Below are positions 17,057 to 27,267 of a stretch of DNA of 64,000 bases, in pieces. This DNA is from Citrus sinensis (taxonomy: Eukaryota; Streptophyta; Magnoliopsida; Sapindales; Rutaceae). Position 1 is the stretch's first letter. Each line of letters opens with the position of its first letter. The stretch spans positions 49,083,501 to 49,147,500 of the forward strand of contig NC_068558.1 of assembly GCF_022201045.2 (NCBI RefSeq), given 5' to 3'. Made by a program: the position numbers and the translations under genes. Below the pieces are notes generated by a model that did not search any database, was not told where the DNA came from, and was given only the letters and a program-made list of their open reading frames with translations.

Positions 17057-20000
17057 ATGGAAAAACAAGACAGTGATTCGATTCATAACTGCGTGATCAA
17101 GCTGGTTAGTATTTTTAATTTAATTTTATGTTCGTAAAATCGTACTAGTGGAGATCAGTTATTAATAGTAGACAACATTATTGGATTGCAGAGAGTGGAC
17201 CCTAAAAAACGAAGAGACAAGGTATACATAGGATGTGGAGCTGGGTTTGGAGGTGACAGGCCGATGGCGGCTCTTAAGTTGCTTCAAAGCGTCAAACAAC
17301 TTAACTATCTTGTACTTGAATGTTTAGCTGAACGCACGCTTGCTGACCGTTTTCAGACTATGTCAGTCGGTGGCGATGGTTATGATTCTCGTAGTATGTT
17401 TTTCTTTTACTCCATTTTTTTCATTTTTCATTTTTATTTAAAAAAAAAAAACTAACTATTATTATTATTATTTTTGTTTTTGACGAATTCCTCAGTTTCA
17501 GAGTGGATGAGGTTGCTCCTACCCTTGGCTGTGGAGAGAGGAACTTGCATTATTACCAACATGGGTGCAAGTAAAGTAAAACTCATCAAGATTGAAGTCC
17601 TGACTGAATCTTGATGCCATAAGACAAGAATAATGCCTTTTGAATATTCATTTGATTGTATTAATTTGTTTTACCCATTTTGTTCTTTTGGGCAGTGCAC
17701 CCACCTGGTGCTCAGGAAAAGGTTCTGGAAATAGCCACTACCCTGGGGCTCAATGTCTCTGTTGCTGTGGCTTATGAAGTTTCTGTTAGAGAATCAGGTA
17801 TGGCTGCTCTCTCTCGGCTCTTGGGAGGTACTAAAGCAAAGCAACTACAGTACATGCAAAGTTGAGAAATTCAAAATCATGCAGCTTTTTTAATCAATTA
17901 AGGCTATTTACAATGCATATCCATTTTGTTTTTTTTTGTTTTTTCCCCTTTAGAATGATTTCCTTTTCTTTTATTTGTTCAACATCAGTTGTAAAAGTTA
18001 TTCTTTGCATTTTCAGGTTCAAATTCCTCTACTAAGAAACCATATATCATGGAAGGTGTAAGAATCTGGTACTCTTATGGTTATTTCCTTTTCAAGTATT
18101 CCAAGTACATATCTGCATTATGTTGACTTTTTCATATCTGTAATAAGTTTAGCCAGAATAATATGCAGTAATGATGATTGTTCATCCAGAGCAAAAGATT
18201 CCTGTTTTTCTTTCCGTTTAATTTGCCTTTTATAAAGCTGACTCATCTTTTGGTATAATTTTTTAAGGGTGTCAGCACTTATCTAGGGGCTGCTCCGATT
18301 GTTGAATGTCTGGAGAAGTACCAACCAAATGTCATCATTACTTCCCGGGTTGCTGATGCTGCCTTATTTTTAGCACCAATGGTATGTAACATTTTTCCTT
18401 CTTTTGACATCTCCATTCAAAGAGGATCCTGCACATAAAATAAACACAAGGATTGAGCACACACCATCCTTGATTGACTACAAGTTTGAAAGAAATAGAG
18501 AAAGCATAGGTTTAAGAACCAGATACTTTTCTTATGTTATCAGCACAAAGCATGATCTCTTATGTTATCAGCACAAAGCATGATCTCTTATGTTATCAGC
18601 ACAAAGCATGATCTAACCGATATATGAATAGGTCTATGAACTAGGCTGGAATTGGGATAACTTAGAGCTGCTGGCACAGGGTTCCCTAGCCGGCCACCTT
18701 TTAGAGTGTGGTTGTCAACTTACAGGGGGATACTTCATGCATCCAGGTGGGTTTTATTTTAGATCTAAGCAGCTCCACTGTGTTTCATTAAGCGTTGCAG
18801 TGGGTCGTAATATATTTGATAGGTTTGTTGAGAATTTTCTCATATCTCTACTGTAGGAGACAAGTATCGGGATATATCTTTCCAGAGTCTTCTTGATCAG
18901 TCACTTCCTTATGCTGAAATTAGCTTTGATGGAAAAATATGCGTGGCGAAAGCGGAGGGCAGTGGTGGAATTTTAAATTTTAGAACATGTGGTCAACAAC
19001 TTCTTTATGAAGTTGGGGATCCAGCTGCCTATGTCACTCCTGATGTGGTAAGTCAGTTGCATAGCTAGAACTTGTGGTCATGATAATGGAGGATATAAAA
19101 GAAAAGAGTGCAAACTTGAATTCTTACTTGTCAATGCAGGTAATTGACATTCGGGATGTTTCTTTCCAGTCATTGTCAAGCCATAAAGTTCTCTGTGGTA
19201 GAGCAAACCCTTCTCCTGAATCTGTGCCTGGTAAACTCTTGCGGTTGGTTCCAAAGGTAATTTTTGAGTTCTTGATTTTACTTAACTGTTATGGAGAACA
19301 TGAATCAAATGAAAGGGATCAACTTTCGTGAATATCAAAGTCCTTGGTCTGTCAAAAATTTACTTGACCATATTCATTGCAGAGATATTATTACAACATA
19401 ATGCAGAATTTTGTGTGAAACAATTTTACTGGAGTTGACCTTGATGGATGATACTCAATAACAATTGATGGGACCATTCTGGTTAACAAATGAAGCTATA
19501 TGTTTTGTTTTCTAATGTTATAATTTCCTACTTTTCAGGACTGTGGATGGAAGGGATGGGGGGAGGTATCCTATGGAGGACATGAATGTGTTAAACGAGC
19601 TAGAGCTGCTGAATTTTTGGTAGGCTCTTAAGCATGTGACTAGTTTTTAATCAGTTTGATGTCTCAGAATAACAGTGATTATTAATTCTCTACTTGAGGT
19701 CCCCACTTGAGACCTCCAAGATCCAACTACATTTTGAATGAAATAAGAAGGAAAAGATCCAACTGCATTGGGCTCATAATTTTATTTGATAGTTTCTCTT
19801 TTCTTTTTCCTTTTCTATGTAATTTAGGTTAGGTCGTGGATGGAAGAAGTGGTTCCTGGAGTAAATCACAATATACTTTCTTACATAATTGGACTTGATA
19901 GCTTGAAGACAGCAAGCATCAGTGATGATCCTTCGTCATGGAGGACCAGTGAAGATATTAGATTACGCATGGATGGTCTGTTTGAGTTGAAGGATCATGC

Positions 20001-21117
20001 AGTGCAATTCACTAAAGAATTCATTGCTTTATATACAAATGGACCAGCTGGTGGTGGTGGTGTCAGGTTATTTTATTATCAGCTTGTTCGTCCTTTACTG
20101 TTTAAAAAATGTGGGAGCATTTTGCTCCCTGCATGGTCTAAACCAGTTTGTTTCAAATTATTTGACTTTGTTCAAAGTAGTTTTCTATCTTGGTTTTATT
20201 ACTTCTCCCTTGCATTCATGATCCATGGATGACCCAACCCCCCTTTTCTTTTTGATCTCCTCAAATACTTATTTGTTTTCTGTACGCAGCACCGGACACA
20301 AAAAAGAGGTCATTCTTGAAAAGCAATTGGTACTGTTTCTGCCCACTCTCTCTTTGTCTGTGCCATCAATTTTTATCTGCATCATTGTATTCCTAAAATC
20401 AGTACTTAAACCTTCAGTCCATCTAATCATTTATTAAAACACATGAAGATTCTTATTCAAATCTTTCTAGTTGTCAGGCAAAAATTCTCAATTGTCAGAA
20501 TGTAGTATCATAAGAAGAAATGTTCGATGGTCATTCAGGTTGGACGTGAACATGTCTTCTGGCAAACTGGATTAAAGTGCAGTAAAGTAGCAGATTCTAT
20601 TACTCAAGAGGTCACTCGTGAAGAAAATTTGCTAAAGACTGATGTTGTGCATGAACCTTTATCGCTGCCAGAAGCAAGTCTGAACATTTGTTCTGTGGAT
20701 TGTTCATCAAAAGAAATTGGCCTTTCTTCTGCTCCATCTGGCCAGAAGATTCCTCTTTATACTGTATGCCACAGTAGATCAGGAGACAAAGGAAATGACT
20801 TAAATTTCTCCATGATCCCACATTTCCCTCTAGATTTTGAAAGGCTGAAGATGATCATAACACCCCGGTGGGTAAAGGATGTTGTCTCAACTCTTCTGAA
20901 TACCTCTTCATTTCCTGACTCAGATGCAATCAACAAGAGAGACCAGTGGGTCAATGAACATGTAAAGGTGGAAATTTATGAAGTCAGAGGAATCCATTCT
21001 TTGAACGTGGTGGTCCGAAACATTCTAGATGGCGGTGTCAACTGCTCTAGAAGGATTGATAGGCATGGGAAATCAATATCGGATCTCATCCTCTCCCAGC
21101 AAGTTGTGCTACCGTGA
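17057..21117 (+). CDS. AtuA (DUF1446) domain protein, acyclic-terpene-utilisation family
   Basis: Thirteen exons: 17057-17104, 17192-17393, 17496-17570, 17696-17797, 18017-18057, 18268-18381, 18632-18746, 18857-19047, 19140-19256, 19539-19619, 19828-20066, 20290-20329, 20539-21117, giving 647 residues. The N-terminal AtuA core is clear: IGCGAGFGGDRPMAALKLL, TNMGAMHPPGAQEKVLEIA, GGVSTYLGAAPIVECLEKY, SRVADAALFLAPM, AGHLLECGCQLTGGYF. The last 110 residues (from LYTVCHSRSGDKGNDLNFSM) form the second domain usual in this family. In Pseudomonas AtuA belongs to the citronellol/geraniol breakdown cluster, but its reaction is not established. Plant copies are often labelled 'propionyl-CoA carboxylase', which the sequence does not support: no biotin or carboxyltransferase motif is visible. 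No clear targeting peptide. The plant substrate is unknown. Confidence 0.9.
18529..18612 (+). repeat. Three tandem copies of a 26-base unit in an intron
   Basis: The unit TCTTATGTTATCAGCACAAA followed by GCATGA occurs three times head to tail, almost without difference, in intron 6 of the AtuA gene, about 20 bases before the acceptor of exon 7. The near identity points to a recent slip or expansion. Confidence 0.85.
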
Positions 21118-22046
21118 TTGAGTGGTTCAAGCACCATTGTAGTATCTGCATCTTACATTTTGAAATAATGTTTTCGTATCTTCATCTTATTTTATTTTTT
21201 ATATTTTTGGATATTTGTCACAGCACTGAATATGCTAATAAGTATTTTGTCCTATTACAATTTCAGAACTAATTTATTCCAGAATATCTAAGGATTCCTG
21301 TGGCTGTAAATACTATTCTTTTTGCACCCAAAATAAGCGGAAACTTAATAAAACGGTTGCATTAGATGCCTTTAATAGTTGTAACAAGTGAAACCATTTT
21401 GCAAACCCAAAGTCGAATTGTGGTGGTTGCAAATGAATTAACACTAAATTAATGATCCAACCCACCTAAAGCAGCTTTAATTTTGTACCAATCCATTAGG
21501 CTAGCTACTGCCGGATTAATGTAACATTGAAACTATTACCCACCATTTGCTAATTGAATTATAATTTTAACAGTTGGTTTTGACTTACATAACATGCCAT
21601 TTGTATATTTGACACTTAACTACAACCACAGCTAATAGCAGAAACAGTTGTTTTACAATTGAAATGGTCAGATTGCTAACCTTATTTTACTCCAATTCTA
21701 TTGGATTATATCCACAATTACAGCGCTAACATTGCAGACTTACCTCAGAATGTTGGGATCTCCAATCACGTGTCCATTATTTACAGGTCGATCCAATCAA
21801 ATTTCCACCATTGCAAGACAAGGCAAGTACCCATTTTTAATCTAGATATAAATCTGTTTTGTATGAACAGAACTAGGACTTTGTTTATTCTACCTTTGTC
21901 TGAGGCACTAAGCAATTACTGGGGTATTTTCTTTTTCAGCCTTTTTTCCTTTTGATACTCAGCCAACCTGAAACATTACTCGTTCTTTCTTTTAAATCTT
22001 CAAAAAGTTTCCGAATTTCGGATCTTTTTCGAAGAAGGGAAAAAGA
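21118..22046. other. AtuA 3' region and PLIM2 promoter
   Basis: Non-coding DNA between two plus-strand genes. It should hold the AtuA 3' untranslated region and the promoter and leader of the LIM gene. A 5'-leader intron is possible (a donor near 21824 and a pyrimidine-rich tract near 21930), but this is not certain. Confidence 0.45.
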
Positions 22047-23226
22047 ATGGCATTCACTGGAACTCTTGACAAATGCAAGGCCTGTGATAAGACTGTTTAT
22101 GTTGTTGACATGTTGTCCCTTGAAGGAATGCCTTATCATAAATCCTGCTTCAAATGCAGCCATTGCAAAGGAACTCTTGTGGTATGTGTTATTTTGTATT
22201 TGTTTTTTTTTTCTCTACAATTCTTTTCCTTCCTTCCAGTTTTTTGAAAAATGTACCGTTGCCAGATGAGCAACTACTCATCCATGGATGGAGTCCTCTA
22301 CTGCAAGCCTCATTTCGAGCAACTTTTCAAGGAATCTGGCAATTTTAGCAAGAATTTTCAGACCGGTAAGAATCCCTCGTCTTGTTCGAATGTTCATAAC
22401 ATTATATTTCGGCTAAGCAAGCAATAACCTTTCTTATTGCTGAATGATTTACAGGAACAAAAGCTGAGAAACAAATGGAGCTGGTATGCCCTCTAATTCT
22501 GTACATTTAGATGCATATAGTTGGATTGCCTTTTAAATGTATCATTACAATGAAAGCACTTGTGCTAGATTTGCATGGGAATTGGAAACCCTCCTACTTA
22601 AATTGGATTTGTCACCTTCAAACTCTGATTTTTCTTTCTTTTTTTTACTTAATTTATATCAATGCTGTAGCAGAATAGAACCCCCAGCAAACTCTCCTCC
22701 TTGTTCAGTGGAACCCAAGACAAATGTGCTGCTTGTGAGAAAACTGTGTATCCCTTGGAGAAGGTTTGTAATGCTTTGATCACGTATATATTTTGTTTCA
22801 TTTTTTGCAAAGGAATTAGGCTGAATCAAAGTTTCATATTGGATCTCGTATATAAAAATGTTAAAGTTAAATCCTATTTCTGAATGATCAATTTGTGATG
22901 ATTAGAATCAATTTTCATTTTCTTCATGATCATTTGGATTGAAACAGGTGACCATGGAAGGAGATTGTTTCCACAAGACATGCTTCAGATGTGCTCATGG
23001 AGGTTGCCCTCTCACGCACTCATCATATGCTGCTCTTGATGGAGTTCTTTACTGCAAGCATCACTTTGCTCAGCTCTTCATGGAGAAAGGCAATTACAGC
23101 CATGTCCTCAAGGCCGCTAACCACAAAAGAACTGCTTCTTCTTCTTCTACATCCCCTGCTGAACAAATTGAGAATAAACCAGATGATGAATCTGGTGCCG
23201 AAGACCAGACAGAGGAGCAATCTTAA
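22047..23226 (+). CDS. PLIM2: PLIM2-type two-LIM-domain actin-binding protein
   Basis: Five exons: 22047-22181, 22266-22365, 22455-22483, 22671-22763, 22948-23226, giving 211 residues. LIM1 runs from CKACDKTVY to YCKPHFEQLF (about 10-65) and LIM2 from CAACEKTVYPLEK to YCKHHFAQLF (about 105-160); all zinc ligands are visible. The linker and an acidic tail (DDESGAEDQTEEQS) are typical of the plant CRP-like LIM group, which binds and bundles actin filaments. The sequence (LDKCKACDKTVYVVDMLSLE) fits the PLIM2 subgroup, which in Arabidopsis is pollen-enriched, better than WLIM1 or WLIM2; expression here is inferred. Exon 4 begins at a TAGCAG double acceptor, so isoforms of 211 or 210 residues, with or without one Gln, are possible. 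Confidence 0.93.
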
Positions 23227-23667
23227 TTCATACGAGAAGCACTATATGAATTCTTCTCTTTGCCGCCATTTCGAGATTTTAAGTGCTTTTATCCGGTGGA
23301 AGACCTTCTCATCAAATTGAAATTCTTGTCTTATTGTTCACAAATTGTTTGAATTTCCTTATTTTTACGTCCTTGATACCAATCATGTGATACACTATAT
23401 TAAGATCTTTAGACTGTTGCCAAAATATTTGTTTCCATCAAATTTGACTTGTGCACATATAAAACTTTGTTTGTCGTGTGTAATGAACCTGTTACTTACT
23501 GATTTGAGCTTCCTCAATTCAAATTTCTTGTTTAAACTGTAACAATAACATTAAAAACATGTCCTCTTAGCACGCGCTTAAAATAAGTACTCATACTCTT
23601 AACAATAACATAAAATCAAGAGGAAAAAATTTTCTCCCCCAGATTTCTCTTTCTCTTTATTGCCACC
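23227..23667. other. Spacer downstream of PLIM2
   Basis: Probable 3' untranslated region of PLIM2 followed by spacer. Nothing else is seen. Confidence 0.5.
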
Positions 23668-25008
23668 ATGTTAGAGCTCAAATTTCATAAGAGTATTCTG
23701 CTGAAAGAGGCCGTGGCGTCAGTGGCAAACATCAGTCACACTACCAAAGCCTCCATTTACTGCACGCAAGATGAGTTATCTCTCTATATTTGTGAGGAGC
23801 CTCCAGGCATGCTCATTTCTGTACTTCATCTGATGCCTTCGGGTTTCCAAACATTTTACGGTGACAAACCAGGACACAGAGACATCGACCTCAATGCCTT
23901 TTCTGAGTTACTCAATTTGGCTACTGATAATGAGGTCATCACTATCTCATTAGTGATATAAGAAGGATAAAGACCTTTCGTGGGGACAAGGCCATTAAGT
24001 TTCGTTGTAAGGACTTGGGTATGTTCCTTTTTCCGTTTTCTTTGAATATTGCTTGTTCCAAGATTCGGAATGGCAACTGTTAGCGCGTAGAGAATACCTG
24101 GGAAAAGAAATGTTGGTTTTGCAATAAAAAAGTGGCCAAGAGACTGACTCAATGGAAATGTTCGATAACTTTGCTTTATATGCTTCCAGGTTATTTTTGC
24201 TGTGTAACTATTCTTTTGTTCTGAGATGATGAGAGAAAAGAAAGGATCTTGAATATGTAGTCTTGAGTATTGGTACACGGGAAGATAAGAAGTCCATTGA
24301 AATGGACCTTATAGCTGTTCAGCGGTTTAAACAATATACCTGACTTCAATATGATTGAGTTGCGTCTGACTTTGTCATGGTGCCTTTAGATTTTAAACAC
24401 GCTTTAACTTATGGTGAATACAATCTCAGGCACTGGCAAAACCCGATTCTTTCAAATGGAATTGACTAAAGCTGATAGAGATCCTGTGGATAGACGTGAA
24501 TGTTAATATGATGATCTGGCCATTGGGATTCCTGCTAAAGAGTTTAAACGAGTGTTCACAGAGCTGGACACTGGTGGGGAAACAGGTAATTATTTGATTA
24601 TCCTATTAGCATATTTGTTGGTACATCTGAGTAGATTCTAGTTCTACAGGGATTAACTGGTGAAGTTTATCTGCAAGGGCTGATAAACTCTTTTTATATC
24701 TCTATAAGCAATGAACAGCTGACATTCTCAGCCAGGGACAGGGAGACTGTTCTTGTTCTTGTGAATTGTGATAGTGGGATAGGGATATTTTTTGGTTGAT
24801 AAGTTCTACGGGATTTGATTGCTTTGAATGCAAACACGACAACGTTGCTCGTATCAATCTTCACCAGTTGTACGAAAAGCTTATTAAAATGGGTGGCACT
24901 AACGAAGACTTGGTCACTATTCACGCTGATGAAGGGCAGATTAAAAGAGTCGGCTTTTTGTTTTTAGCGCCGAAAGTACTCAGTGAAATAATCTTGCCTG
25001 TTTCTTGA
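23668..25008 (+). pseudogene. Decayed PCNA-like sliding-clamp gene
   Basis: The first 97 codons (from 23668) read as the start of a sliding clamp: MLELKFHKSILLKEAVASV, a middle matching PCNA beta strands, and DIDLNAFSELL...NEVITIS, where plant PCNA has MNLNNMAKMLKCAGNDDIIT. Further pieces in order: near 24450-24590 (FQMELTKADRDPVD, then LAIGIPAKEFKRVFTELD, like PCNA 'FEMKLMDID' and 'MPSSEFARICKDL') and near 24850-24980 (INLHQLYEKLIKMGG to FLFLAPK, like the C-terminal 'FYLAPK'). They lie in different frames, with stops such as the TAA after VDRREC, and the spacing does not allow a full clamp. Identity to normal PCNA is low, so the copy is old. A short expressed fragment cannot be excluded. Confidence 0.6.
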
Positions 25009-25199
25009 AATTCTCTATCTTAAATGGGCTTCGACGGTTAATGGTTTGAGACTTTGAGATTGATGCGTAAGCTGGGGCTGCCAATCTTATATATTCTCAT
25101 ATTTTAGACACGTAAAGATTAAGGATTTGATTAGTTGCACGTATCTGAATTTATGAAACCTCAGGATTCAGTCACGTGGAGAGCGAAATGGAATTGATT

Positions 25200-25690
25200 G
25201 AAGTCGTGTAGCTATAATTTCTAATGTTCCCAGGTGAACACAAAGTGGAGCTTGGAAGACCTGCAACAGAGTTCAGGCGTATTTTCTTAGGCCTGGCGAT
25301 TTCTGAGGAGATAGGTATATATACAGTATCATTGGTGTTACATTTTCTGACCCGAAAGTTCATTTTACTCTTGACGGTCGGGAAGTGGAGTTCGCTGCAA
25401 TAGATACCATATGCGGTGTTGAAGAAAAAGATCAAGTAATCTTCACGATCGATCCCAGTTACTACGCTTTATTTACAAGCACAGTGTGTACATTACTCCT
25501 GCAATGAACCTCCCCTGCTGAAATTCCCAGTTTCTGCAGTCGAAGAAGTTGATGGTAATGGTATTGGACCAATTACTGATAGCATCATGTTTTACTTCAT
25601 CTCTCGAGAAGATAACTAGTTCCGCTCTTAAGAATTGTGAATTTGTTGTTGCCCGTTTAAACTTTGTCAATATCACCATATAGCATGCAG
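25200..25690 (+). pseudogene. Second, partial PCNA-like relic
   Basis: Begins with EHKVELGRPATEFRRIFLGLA, which resembles the PCNA 'MPSSEFARICKDL' helix and the equivalent piece of the preceding relic. It is followed in another frame by GVTFSDPKVHFTLDGREVEF (compare the PCNA 'GVKFSTRGDIG' strand pair), then more weakly similar sequence to about 25690. The order matches the middle and later part of a clamp and there is no N-terminal part, so it looks like a truncated tandem copy. The similarity is weak and rests on eye alignment. Confidence 0.4.
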
Positions 25691-27267
25691 AGCCTCATAC
25701 AGGTAAAAGTGCTTGTTTTATACCATGTGTTGCATTTACACAGGATAGAGATAGTTCGGGATACAGTTGATACTCACGGTTTACAACTACGTAGTTTTGC
25801 ATATTGCATATTATTTCACGCATATTCTTGCATCAAATCCTATAGGATCCGCGACATGTATGAAGATAAAGAAATCTTGACCCTAGTAAAAAATTTTGAT
25901 TATATTCAAGTTAAGTCTCCGACCCTAGTAAAAAATCTTGACCAAATCCTTAACTCTTAAATTAATTTAAAATAAAAACACTTAAAACATACACATGTCG
26001 CTTGAGGTTTACAACTTACAAGCCCTAATGATCTAACATTAATGTAAAGACTAAAGGCTAAAGTTCTAAATAGTAGAGAAAAAGAGAGGGAAAGCAGCTT
26101 GACTTTGGTTATTTTGCTTTGAAAATTATAACATTTTGGTAAATTGCTTTAAACTCTTCTTCTTATTATATTGTTTCTATTTTTGAAACTTTAAACTCTT
26201 ATAATTATTTCAAAAAAAAATTATTTAGTTTTTATTTTTGAAGCTTCATACTCTTACAATTTTTTCAAGGAATTTTTTATTAATATTAAAATATAAATAT
26301 AAATTACAAAATAAAGTGGGTGTAAAATATATTTTAAAGAATAAGTTATTTAAGTATTTAATCAATTTTTTATTCACAAAAAATAAATTATATTTATTTA
26401 AATAATTTTTAATTAAAATAGTCTTTTATAAGAAGTTTCAAAAGGTCTATTTTCTGTTTTGATCATTGCCAACTGCTAATGTAAATAACATCATGATCAT
26501 GTGACCGTTAATCTTTGTCATAAATTTTTTGTGCAATAGCCAACAGGGCTCCTCTCCAATTTGCCAGCCACCAACTAACAGCTCCAAACGACTATAACGT
26601 TCCACGTCAGATTTTTAACAGAAGGGTAGGTTAATCTCACGCGCGCAACCCGCCTGAGCCCCTGTACGTGGATTGGGGCGAGAGCTGCGACAAACAGATT
26701 GTTTCTCACGAAGCTCAAGTGGGAGTGGACATAAAACCCTATCACTGGAATATCCATGGGCATTTGTGAATCTCCCGCTGACGGAAAGGCCATTGTTGTA
26801 AATTCATCTCAAAACTGAAATAAAATATACAAATCAAAATAATTTCTACTTTCTTATTCTCACTCCTGATTCCTGGAGGCTGGCTGAAAGAGAGAGATGT
26901 TATAGAAAATTCGTTTACATGCTCTGTTGGCTCCTAACTCTTCTCTCAACTGCCCCATCGATTTTATCAGCTCCAGCCGCTGTCACAGCCACCATCTCGC
27001 TCTTCGTCATCGGTAACTCCACTTTCCTTCTGTATAGCGTGTAAACTCCATATTTGTGTTTTTCTTCTAGTATTTTAATGTCTATTTTCGGTTTATTTAT
27101 TGTATATGGGTGAAGGTTCCTGACATTTTAACTTAAGAAGATTCGCATTGATACAGTGGGTTTTTCTACTTGTTCATTTTACTTTCACCAGGTGTTTGAC
27201 TTTATGCCAATTAGAGTACGTGAGCCTGATTCTATAAATATTGGATTGCATTGACTGGCTTAGAGAA
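25691..27267. other. Spacer, promoter and 5' leader of the KEA gene
   Basis: 25,700-26,500 is AT-rich with no gene. From about 26,570 the base composition rises and a probable transcription start and leader lie near 26,830-27,012. A likely 5'-leader intron follows, with donor CG/GTAACT near 27013 and acceptor TTTCACCAG near 27192. The coding start is the ATG at 27268. Confidence 0.5.

Noticed and set aside
26575-26793. Minus-strand 72-codon frame upstream of KEA
   Set aside because: It lies in the KEA promoter/leader region and shows no family similarity.
27241-27267. Extension of KEA exon 1 upstream to a TTG codon
   Set aside because: The first ATG at 27268 fits the family; a TTG start is not expected in a plant nuclear gene.
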